IMG/VR virus record: IMGVR_UViG_3300027741_000087
Span: 1-54,024 of that record
From: a virus
Length of the DNA stretch: 54,024 bases
Direction: 5' to 3' (one strand)
The translations under genes and the position numbers were made by a program. This document shows, one piece after another, positions 46,697 through 54,024 of the stretch; position 1 is the stretch's first letter, and every line of letters starts with the position of its first letter. Below the pieces are notes generated by a model. It was given only the letters and a program-made list of their open reading frames with translations, was not told the DNA's origin and did not search any database.

Positions 46697-47662
46697 ATGT
46701 ATACTTTACCTTCCGATACTGTAGCTAGTACAGTTTACTTTACAAAGTATCTTGATCCATCGAAAGATATTGTTATCACGTTTGACTTTGCATGTTATGG
46801 TCCAGTTAGCATGGGGTCAGAGGGGTTTTGCGTATTTTTATCTGATACATCGTTTAACTCGATACGCTACGGTGGTCCGGGCCCGGGCTTAGGGTATTCA
46901 AGTGTTTCAGGTGTCAAGGCCAATACACGAATTAATTTTCCTGGGTTGTTAGGAGGGGTTATAGGTGTAGGTTTTGATATTACCGGTAATTTTAGTAGCA
47001 ATAAATACAGCCGTACAGGGCTTTCAATAACTAACAAAAATTCTATTACTATTAGAGGTTCACATACTTCGTATATCCCTAAACTTTCCGGTTATCCGTA
47101 TTTAACATCGACAAATAACTTATATTACTACAATCCACTCTCACCGTTTAATATCTACGAGCAAATAACCGATAATAGATTACCTGCATTTAAAACAGCA
47201 CGTGTACGGTTATCTGATTTTGGCATGCGACTGCTTGTAGATTTGAAAAACCCACAAGACGAGGTATATACAAATTATCTAGATTATAACTTAAGTGGGA
47301 GCGTGGTGTGGCCTGAATCAATACGAATCGGATTAGCATTTTCTACCGGTCTTCAAACAAATACAATTTTTAAAATTAAAAATTTTAATCTTAATGGCGT
47401 GTTTACAGACGTAATTAGCCCAGATTATAATATCTATAGTTATAATATTGATCCTGTTACGCTCCAGGGTTCAACCATATCGTACGTGAAGGCAATTAGT
47501 GCTCTACTACCGGGTGACCTTTTAAGTGTAACAAATGTCGGTACATATAACGCAGCTTACAGTGGTAGTAGTAATCCTCTTATGTATGTTGACCCACAAT
47601 ACGGGCCTGAGGGTGCACCTTATCTGGTTGATGATGATTTTGTTAAAATAACACCGATTTAG
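46697..47662 (+). CDS. Lectin-like tail protein (321 residues)
   Basis: The protein starts MYTLPSDTVASTVYFTKYLD. Residues ~30-180 fit an L-type (legume-like) lectin fold: ITFDFACYG, EGFCVFLSDTSF, GGPGPGLGYSSVSG, GGVIGVGFDITGNF, then ITIRGS and later IRIGLAFSTG. L-type lectins bind sugars through loops carrying Asp and Gly, and D-x-T after VGF is in the right place. The C-terminal 80 residues form a separate domain. It lies between the two repeat fibres, so binding to host surface glycans is likely. Confidence 0.75.
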   Translation: MYTLPSDTVASTVYFTKYLDPSKDIVITFDFACYGPVSMGSEGFCVFLSDTSFNSIRYGGPGPGLGYSSVSGVKANTRINFPGLLGGVIGVGFDITGNFSSNKYSRTGLSITNKNSITIRGSHTSYIPKLSGYPYLTSTNNLYYYNPLSPFNIYEQITDNRLPAFKTARVRLSDFGMRLLVDLKNPQDEVYTNYLDYNLSGSVVWPESIRIGLAFSTGLQTNTIFKIKNFNLNGVFTDVISPDYNIYSYNIDPVTLQGSTISYVKAISALLPGDLLSVTNVGTYNAAYSGSSNPLMYVDPQYGPEGAPYLVDDDFVKITPI

Positions 47663-47663
47663 T

Positions 47664-47671
47664 AATAAATA
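47664..47671 (+). promoter_or_regulatory. Late promoter box (AATAAATA)
   Basis: AATAAATA ends 10 nt before the ATG at 47682, just after the stop of the lectin-like gene. Confidence 0.5.
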
Positions 47672-47681
47672 CTCTTGTTAT

Positions 47682-50600
47682 ATGGCCAATAATATTGCAG
47701 CAACACTCTCACTCAACGTATCGGCTATTTCAGCTATTTGTACCGGGCCTCGAGGCTCAATAATATTTACCGGCTACGGTGTACCAACAACAGCCGGTGT
47801 AAATAACGATTATTATATTGATTTAAATACCACAATTCTTTATAACAAAATTAATTTTGCCTGGCGACCACTTTTTACATTAACTCGATCGATAACAAGC
47901 GCTGGTTTTACAGTTTTTAATAGTATTTCTACAAATGTTAGTATAGTACCGTCATACGGTAGCTCTAATACGCTAAGTGGACCAAACCTCGTTATTTTAG
48001 GCGGTAATAACAATAGCTTATCTGGTGGTAATTCTTTTATTATAGGTACGAATATAACAGCTGCTGCGTCGGGTTTTGTATTTACGAATAATCTATCAAG
48101 TACAGGCGTAATATACAGTAGTAGTGGTAATAGTAATGTATGGAGCGGTGTATATACTACTACTAATACATCATCGGCTAATTGGAATAATGCTTATACA
48201 GCTACTAGTACGTTTTCTGGTGACTGGAACAATGCTTATACAGCATTAACAGCATCATCTGCTAACTGGAATAATGCTTATACAGCATTAACAAGTACAT
48301 CTGCTAACTGGAACAATGCTTATACAGCTACTAGTACGTTTTCTGGTGACTGGAACAATGCTTATACAGCATTAACAGCATCATCTGCTAACTGGAATAA
48401 TGCTTATACAGCTACCAGTACGTTTTCCGGTGACTGGAACAATGCTTATACAGCATTAACAGCATCATCTGCTAACTGGAATAATGCCTATACAGCTACC
48501 AGTACGTTTTCCGGTGACTGGAACAGTTCCTATACAGCATTAACAAGTACTTCTGCTAATTGGAACAGTGCTTATACTACTCTGACCGCTACATCGGCAA
48601 AGTGGAATAATGCTTATACGCTATCAACAGGATTATCCTCTTTAAGCTCTAATTGGCAATCTGTATACACGACAACAAATACATCTTCCGCTAACTGGAC
48701 TAGTGCATATACAACACTAACTGCAACAAGTGCTTCTTGGATTACCAAACCTACCGCAGATACACTTTACGCACCTCTCTCAACTCGTGCTTATATCCAG
48801 ATTACAAGCACGAAATCTATTATCCCGGTAGCGGGATCTAATACAGCATCAGGTGTGTATTCTGTTGTTGGTGGTGGTACGAATAATCAGGTAACAGACG
48901 CATGCGCAGCTGTATTTGGTGGTAGTAATAATAAAGCTCTGAGCGGCTATACTATTGTCGGCGGTGGTAGCTACAACTGCGCAACATCGGGATATGCATC
49001 TATCGTCGGTGGTTGCTTTAACAAAGCATTATCGGTGGGAGCGAGTGTTGTGGGCGGAGGAAGCAATACAGCATCTGGATACTATTCATTTATAGGTGGT
49101 GGTAAGAACAACACCGCCTCGGGTAATTTTGCATCTATTCTTGGCGGTACAAACAATGCTACTAACGGATTATCGAGTGTGTTTATTCTCGGCTCTAATA
49201 TTACCGCAACCGCGCCTAATTACACATATGTTAATAACATAACATCGCTCGGAGGCGTCTACGACGCTGGCGGTAACTCTACTAATTGGAACAGCGTATA
49301 TACTACTACTAATACATCATCTGCTAATTGGAATAACGCTTATACATCACTTACTGCATCATCGGCTAATTGGAACAGCGTATATACTACTACTAAAACC
49401 TTATCTACTAATTGGAATAACGCTTATACGGCATTAACAAGCACGTCAGCTAACTGGAATAACGCTTATACAGCTACTAATACATCATCTGCTAATTGGA
49501 ACAGTGCCTATACAGCATTGACAAGTACATCGGCTAATTGGAACAGTGCCTATACGGCATTGACAAGTACATCGGCTAATTGGAATAACGCTTATACAGC
49601 TACTAATACATCATCTGCTAATTGGAACAGTGCCTATACGGCATTAACAAGCACATCGGCTAATTGGAATAATGCTTATACAGCTACTAATACATCATCA
49701 GCTAACTGGAATAACGCTTATACAGCATTGACAAGTACATCGGCTAACTGGAATAATGCTTATACAGCATTGACAAGTACATCGGCTAATTGGAACAGCG
49801 TATATACTACTACTAAAACCTTATCTACTAATTGGAACAGTGCCTATACGGCATTGACAAGTACATCGGCTAACTGGAACAATGCTTATACAGCTACTAA
49901 TACATCATCTGCTAATTGGAATAACGCTTATACATCACTTACTGCATCATCAGCTAACTGGAACAATGCTTATACCACACTTACGGCATCATCGGCTAGT
50001 TGGAAAGGTACATACACCGTCGTAAGTGCAAATAGCGCTATTTGGGGCACGGGAGGAACTCCTGTTAATATATCTTTAGTAGCAGCTACTAGTGGTAGCT
50101 GGAACAGCACTTATACAACAGTTAATTCAAATAGCGCTAGTTGGGGTGCTGGTGGTTCCCCTTATTGTTCTACAGGATTTCATTCAATTCAACCAATTAT
50201 AGGTTGCAATACTGCTTCAGGAAATTATTCAGCTATTGTAAATGGCTCAGCTACAATACCAGCTGGTACAAACTCTTGTTACTATATAGGATATCAAGGT
50301 GCTGATGGGTGTCTGTATAGTGATAATACATGTTCAAGTTATATTGGTCAAAATTATCCAGGAATAAACGAAGGTGCTCTGTATTGCTGTCAGTCGTTTA
50401 CATATAATGTCGATATCCAAGGTAATAAAGCCTGTGGATCAAATAGCTTTATAGGTAATGGACAGAGTGCTTGTGGTACAAATAGCTGCTATTATTGTGT
50501 TGTAAACAACAATACAGCGAGTGCTTATTGTCAAGGCGGTGGATGTGTTGGTACATGGGGTTCAGTAAATGTTGTTACTGGATGTTTTTCGAGTATATTA

Positions 50601-52391
50601 AATGGTACAGGAAATACAGCTTCTGGAGGTTATTCTACTGTAGCTGGTGGTAGTCATAATACGGCTTCTGGGTATATTTCTAATGTAGCTGGCGGTTGTT
50701 GCAATATAGCTTACGGATCATATTCCCACGTAGGTGGGGGGTGTCTAAATTGTGCTTGTGATAGCGCTTCTGTTGTTGGTGGCCTCTGTAATTGTGCCTT
50801 TGGTGCAACCAGCTTTATAGGTGGTGGAGCAGGTAATTGTATATTTTGTGATTTTGATTCTTCTATTGTATCTGGATGTCAAAATAACGTCTATGGATGT
50901 AGAAGTATAGTTGGTGCAGGTGTTGGAAACCTAGTATGTGGAAACTGCTCTGGTATATTTTCTGGTCAAGTTAATTCAGCTTCTGGAGGTTTTTCAAATG
51001 TAGCTGGTGGTTGGTGTAACATAGCTTCTGGAGGTTATTCTACTGTAGCTGGCGGTCAGGGCAATATAGCTTCTGGGTATGTTTCAAATGTAGCTGGTGG
51101 TCATGGTAATATAGCTTGCGGGAATTGTTCTACAGTAGCTGGTGGTCAGGGTAATACAGCTTCTGGAGCCTTTTCTAATGTAGCTGGTGGTGCTATTAAT
51201 ATAGCTTCTGGCTTCCAATCAAATATAGCTGGTGGTAATGACCATACAGCTTCTGGTATCCGATCCAATGTAGCTGGTGGTTGGTGTAACACAGCTTCTG
51301 GATATTATTCAAATATAGCTGGTGGTAAATTTAATTCTGCTAGCGGATACGCTTCGAATGTAGCCGGCGGTGGTGGTAATACAGCTTCCGGAGTGGCTTC
51401 AAATGTAGCTGGTGGAGGAACCAATACAGCTTCTGGAAATTATTCAGCAATTCTCGGTGGTCATGATAATAATACAAACAACCGATGCAATACCTTTATC
51501 TTGGGCTCTAATATAACAGCTTTAAGTGCAAATTATACCTATGCAAATAATTTAAGTTCTCAGTGTAATATACGTGCAATGCGTTTTTACGGTGATGGGT
51601 CTAATTTAACTAACGTAGTAGCAGTTTCTACTATAAATATCCTCTATAGTACTGGTTTTCCGTATTCAAGTGGTTCGGTTGTATATTCTATTAAACCTAC
51701 TCTAGGAGGCAATACAGCTTCTTGCCTTTTTTCTAATGTAGCTGGTGGTTACGGTAATACAGCTTCAGGAAATTATGCAACCATAGCTGGTGGTTACGGT
51801 AATACAGCTTTAGGAGATTATGCAACCATAGCTGGTGGTTGGTATAATACAGTTTGCGGAATGGCTTCAAATGTAGCTGGTGGTGCTCATCAGCTAGTTT
51901 CTGGAAATGACTCCAATATAGCTGGTGGTGTTTGTAATACAGCTTCTGGATGGAGTTCTGCTATAGCTGGGGGTTGGTATAATACAGCTTCTGGGGATAG
52001 ATCAAATGTAGCTGGTGGTTACGGTAATACAGCTTCAGGAAATTATGCAACCATAGCTGGTGGTAGAAGTAATAATGCTTCTAATACCTATGCTAATGTA
52101 GCCGGTGGTTACGGTAATACAGCTTCGGGAAATTATTCAGCAATTCTCGGTGGTCATAATAATAATACAAACAACCGATGCAATACCTTTATCTTAGGCT
52201 CTAATATAACAGCTTTAAGTGCAAATTATACCTATGCAAATAATTTAAGTTCTCAGTGTAATATAACTAGTCAATGCTATTCGTTTGCTGGTAGTACTGG
52301 AGCTGCTGGTTCACTAGGAACATTTAGCTGCAGGGTTTCAGCTTATGATGGATTAGGTAACTATATTGGATATATTCCTTTGTACAAATAA
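47682..52391 (+). CDS. Giant repeat fibre with cysteine-rich YadA-like region (1569 residues)
   Basis: Residues ~1-155 are a beta-rich N-terminus. Residues ~160-385 and ~530-770 are tandem 14-residue repeats of the type ANWNNAYTALTSTS. YadA-like repeats lie at ~385-505. From ~835 to 1525 there is a long run of 15-residue YadA-like repeats (NTASG-x-YSNVAGG) with many cysteines (GNCSTVAGG, CNCAFG). The end, VSAYDGLGNYIGYIPLYK, matches the C-terminus of the 901-residue fibre. Codon use changes sharply near 50160: upstream is richer in CpG, downstream is poor. This suggests that the distal part was swapped in. It is probably a long trimeric host-recognition fibre. Confidence 0.87.
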   Translation: MANNIAATLSLNVSAISAICTGPRGSIIFTGYGVPTTAGVNNDYYIDLNTTILYNKINFAWRPLFTLTRSITSAGFTVFNSISTNVSIVPSYGSSNTLSGPNLVILGGNNNSLSGGNSFIIGTNITAAASGFVFTNNLSSTGVIYSSSGNSNVWSGVYTTTNTSSANWNNAYTATSTFSGDWNNAYTALTASSANWNNAYTALTSTSANWNNAYTATSTFSGDWNNAYTALTASSANWNNAYTATSTFSGDWNNAYTALTASSANWNNAYTATSTFSGDWNSSYTALTSTSANWNSAYTTLTATSAKWNNAYTLSTGLSSLSSNWQSVYTTTNTSSANWTSAYTTLTATSASWITKPTADTLYAPLSTRAYIQITSTKSIIPVAGSNTASGVYSVVGGGTNNQVTDACAAVFGGSNNKALSGYTIVGGGSYNCATSGYASIVGGCFNKALSVGASVVGGGSNTASGYYSFIGGGKNNTASGNFASILGGTNNATNGLSSVFILGSNITATAPNYTYVNNITSLGGVYDAGGNSTNWNSVYTTTNTSSANWNNAYTSLTASSANWNSVYTTTKTLSTNWNNAYTALTSTSANWNNAYTATNTSSANWNSAYTALTSTSANWNSAYTALTSTSANWNNAYTATNTSSANWNSAYTALTSTSANWNNAYTATNTSSANWNNAYTALTSTSANWNNAYTALTSTSANWNSVYTTTKTLSTNWNSAYTALTSTSANWNNAYTATNTSSANWNNAYTSLTASSANWNNAYTTLTASSASWKGTYTVVSANSAIWGTGGTPVNISLVAATSGSWNSTYTTVNSNSASWGAGGSPYCSTGFHSIQPIIGCNTASGNYSAIVNGSATIPAGTNSCYYIGYQGADGCLYSDNTCSSYIGQNYPGINEGALYCCQSFTYNVDIQGNKACGSNSFIGNGQSACGTNSCYYCVVNNNTASAYCQGGGCVGTWGSVNVVTGCFSSILNGTGNTASGGYSTVAGGSHNTASGYISNVAGGCCNIAYGSYSHVGGGCLNCACDSASVVGGLCNCAFGATSFIGGGAGNCIFCDFDSSIVSGCQNNVYGCRSIVGAGVGNLVCGNCSGIFSGQVNSASGGFSNVAGGWCNIASGGYSTVAGGQGNIASGYVSNVAGGHGNIACGNCSTVAGGQGNTASGAFSNVAGGAINIASGFQSNIAGGNDHTASGIRSNVAGGWCNTASGYYSNIAGGKFNSASGYASNVAGGGGNTASGVASNVAGGGTNTASGNYSAILGGHDNNTNNRCNTFILGSNITALSANYTYANNLSSQCNIRAMRFYGDGSNLTNVVAVSTINILYSTGFPYSSGSVVYSIKPTLGGNTASCLFSNVAGGYGNTASGNYATIAGGYGNTALGDYATIAGGWYNTVCGMASNVAGGAHQLVSGNDSNIAGGVCNTASGWSSAIAGGWYNTASGDRSNVAGGYGNTASGNYATIAGGRSNNASNTYANVAGGYGNTASGNYSAILGGHNNNTNNRCNTFILGSNITALSANYTYANNLSSQCNITSQCYSFAGSTGAAGSLGTFSCRVSAYDGLGNYIGYIPLYK
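48160..50000 (+). repeat. Tandem 42-bp repeats (14 residues, NWNNAYTA type)
   Basis: The unit encodes A-N-W-N-[NS]-A-Y-T followed by six Ser/Thr/Ala-rich residues. Copies run through two blocks (about 48160-48740 and 49280-50000), separated by a YadA-like block. Many units are nearly identical in DNA, so the region should be prone to unit gain and loss. Confidence 0.85.
50620..52150 (+). repeat. 45-bp YadA-like repeats (15 residues)
   Basis: The unit is N-T-A-S-G-x-x-S-N-V-A-G-G-x-x with some gaps. The first run ends near 51480 and a second begins near 51720 after a spacer with YTYANNLSSQC. The same spacer recurs near 52220. Confidence 0.85.
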
Positions 52392-52516
52392 GTTCTAACC
52401 TACATATACATTATTCTTATTAGGTAAATTACACTGCTTTATACAGGTAATCTATATAAATAGATGCTATTTGGTAACGTTAATCTTTGGTACCAGCTTG
52501 TAATTTTTACTTTTTT

Positions 52517-52524
52517 TATAAGTA
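52517..52524 (+). promoter_or_regulatory. Late-type promoter variant (TATAAGTA), 6 nt before a GTG start
   Basis: TATAAGTA ends 6 nt before the GTG at 52531. A separate TATAAATA lies further upstream near 52455. Confidence 0.45.
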
Positions 52525-52530
52525 ATTACT

Positions 52531-54018
52531 GTGAGATCTCGTACTGTAACGCTATCTAATAATCAGTTTAATGTTCTTCCACAGACGCTTGACGGTAATA
52601 CTTTTTTTTCTGTTGGTGATGGTGGTCGGCCAAATTCTAATTTTGTATACCCACTAACAGCTGATAGTAGTGTTTTTACCGCTACTACGGGTACATTTAT
52701 TTACCCAGTTACAGCTGATGATACATTTTTTACACCGTGGACGTATAAAGGTAGAGTTGAAGAAATAATTGTTGGTCAAACCCTTGATCCTATTAAAGGA
52801 CCGTGTACAATTTTATTTTCACCATCCGGCTTACAAGCGACGTACTCTTCTATTTCAAAAATTATATACGATTTTGGTGACGGTACATCACAGGTTGTTT
52901 CGCGAATTATTAATCCAAAATATACTATCGGTAGTCCTACCTCAGCAGGAGATCCGAATACTATTAACGTCACACACGATTATTTTCCCATTAGCTCTAC
53001 AAGCGTAACAGTCTTTAATCCAACTGTTACAGTTTTTTATTCCAATCTTGTTAAAAGTGTTATAACTTTAACAATTTCCGCCACACCGCTTTCAATTTAT
53101 GATCTTGAAGATGTTCATTTAATTAATACTGTACAAGAAACAAATAAAACAACGACGCAAAATATTCTCGAAATTGCAGCTCCTAATTATCTTACAGTAG
53201 GGCGTATTATTAGCGCAGTTGATACATCATATAACCGCGTATCTTCCTTTAACCCAAATACTGCTTTATCAGGTTATAAGCATAATTTAATTTTATGGCT
53301 TGATGCTGCTGACGGACCAACACTACAAAAAAATAGTAGTAATAATGTGCTTAAATGGCAAGATAAAAGCTCGTATGCAACAGACTTCTATTCCGGAAAT
53401 TTTTCGCCCTTATATCAAACCGAGCGTGAAACAAAATCAGGAAGACGTGCTGTTTATATAAAAAATAACGCCACTCTTTATGCACCGGCGTGCTCGGCGT
53501 TTGACTCTATTTTTACCGGTCCTAATACATCTACCCAATCGTACGGTTATTCGGTGTTTTTTGTTGGCCATCTCAATAAAGTATCGGGTACAGTGTTTTC
53601 TTATGATATAAATGATGGCGCTGCAGCATATATACCAAATCTTAATATTTCTTTTGATACCACGCAATCATTAACAGTCGAGCAGGGTCATGTTCCTGGT
53701 GATGTACAGAGTATTTACCAGCCTACGACTATTAGTGGTATTTCCTACAACCTATCTGGCTATAGTTTGTATTCTGTAACGCTGAGTAGTGATAACAACT
53801 CTTGGCAGAACGGTATGAACGACACCGGCGCACTTAGCGCTTATGCAATCATACAAGCTGATACACTCTTAGTCCGGAGAAAGCAACAAAACTATAAATT
53901 TAATATTGATCAAAATTATGCATCTAATAGTTTAAAATCAATTATACAAATCGGAGCAAGTAATGCGTATCCGGGTAGAAATCTCGTTAATATGGAAATT
54001 TCAAATCCTTGTGTTTAA
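52531..54018 (+). CDS. PKD/lectin-like tail protein (495 residues, GTG start)
   Basis: The start is the GTG at 52531, 6 nt after a promoter-like box. Residues ~80-200 resemble a PKD/Ig-like domain (IIYDFGDGTSQ, then NVTHDYF). Residues ~245-495 fit a concanavalin-like (LamG-type) lectin domain: LILWLDAADGPTL, VLKWQDKSS, RRAVYIKNNATLY and later IIQIGASNAYPGRN. It probably binds host surface sugars. The stop is at 54016-54018, so the gene is complete. It is the fourth gene of the right-hand receptor-binding locus. Confidence 0.78.
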   Translation: MRSRTVTLSNNQFNVLPQTLDGNTFFSVGDGGRPNSNFVYPLTADSSVFTATTGTFIYPVTADDTFFTPWTYKGRVEEIIVGQTLDPIKGPCTILFSPSGLQATYSSISKIIYDFGDGTSQVVSRIINPKYTIGSPTSAGDPNTINVTHDYFPISSTSVTVFNPTVTVFYSNLVKSVITLTISATPLSIYDLEDVHLINTVQETNKTTTQNILEIAAPNYLTVGRIISAVDTSYNRVSSFNPNTALSGYKHNLILWLDAADGPTLQKNSSNNVLKWQDKSSYATDFYSGNFSPLYQTERETKSGRRAVYIKNNATLYAPACSAFDSIFTGPNTSTQSYGYSVFFVGHLNKVSGTVFSYDINDGAAAYIPNLNISFDTTQSLTVEQGHVPGDVQSIYQPTTISGISYNLSGYSLYSVTLSSDNNSWQNGMNDTGALSAYAIIQADTLLVRRKQQNYKFNIDQNYASNSLKSIIQIGASNAYPGRNLVNMEISNPCV

Positions 54019-54024
54019 TACCCC

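Noticed and set aside
50620-52150. CRISPR-like array because of regular short repeats
   Set aside because: The repeats are coding, in frame and encode YadA-like units. They have no unique spacers of CRISPR type.
47682-52391. Diversity-generating retroelement acting on the repeat fibres
   Set aside because: No reverse transcriptase gene or template/variable repeat pair was seen. Variation is better explained by recombination between repeats.
1-54024. Prophage integration machinery
   Set aside because: No integrase, excisionase pair or complete attachment site was found. The tRNA-Asp half is a 5' half, whereas attachment cores normally copy the 3' half.

Overview
The window looks like part of the genome of a large T4-type (myovirus-like) bacteriophage of a Gram-negative, probably marine, host. 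The evidence is T4-style late promoters (TATAAATA and close variants) before many genes, very large tail-fibre genes, a class Ia ribonucleotide reductase, a dCMP deaminase, HNH genes, a tRNA array and very dense packing. The host type rests on an outer-membrane beta-barrel, a lipoprotein and fibre domains typical of marine T4-like phages. No integrase, CRISPR array or insertion sequence was recognised.

Layout. (1) 1-348 is the 3' end of a sulfotransferase gene. (2) 352-14911, minus strand, is a receptor-binding locus. It holds three long fibre genes and a tandemly duplicated pair of a glycine-rich tail protein and a tail protein carrying a sulfotransferase-like domain. (3) 15189-24384 is a plus-strand block of small genes: candidate capsid-targeted proteins, a DUF932-like protein, ribosomal protein bS21, a zinc protease, a GIY-YIG-like protein and eight tRNAs. 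(4) 24483-30328 is the nucleotide-metabolism and small-gene block (NrdB, NrdA, HNH, dCMP deaminase). (5) 30382-34452, minus strand, holds a histone-H1-like protein, Hsp20, a second HExxH protein, an outer-membrane barrel plus inner-membrane permease pair, and four tRNAs. (6) 34464-36773 holds a small HNH gene and two tandem genes resembling LCIB/C-type beta-carbonic anhydrases. They sit between tRNA-Thr and a truncated tRNA-Asp. (7) 36779-37222 is a phage tmRNA with an apparent 34-codon tag. (8) 37358-43799 is mostly minus-strand enzymes and small proteins (2OG oxygenase, nucleotidase, RadA/RecA-like ATPase). (9) 43971-54018 is a second fibre locus with two repeat fibres and two lectin-like proteins.

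How the parts may work together. The strongest theme is takeover of translation. The phage carries bS21, a tmRNA and twelve tRNAs, and many late genes whose start codon lies 4-7 nt after the promoter box. At seven starts the spacing is exactly 5 nt, which would put the transcription start on the start codon and make the mRNA leaderless. A phage bS21, which sits beside the anti-Shine-Dalgarno region of 16S rRNA, could favour such messages; this link is inference. A second theme is host metabolism: the permease plus barrel pair and the two carbonic-anhydrase-like genes. A third is a modular receptor-binding apparatus with YadA-like repeats, glycine-rich domains, C1q-like and lectin-like domains, and repeated sulfotransferase folds.
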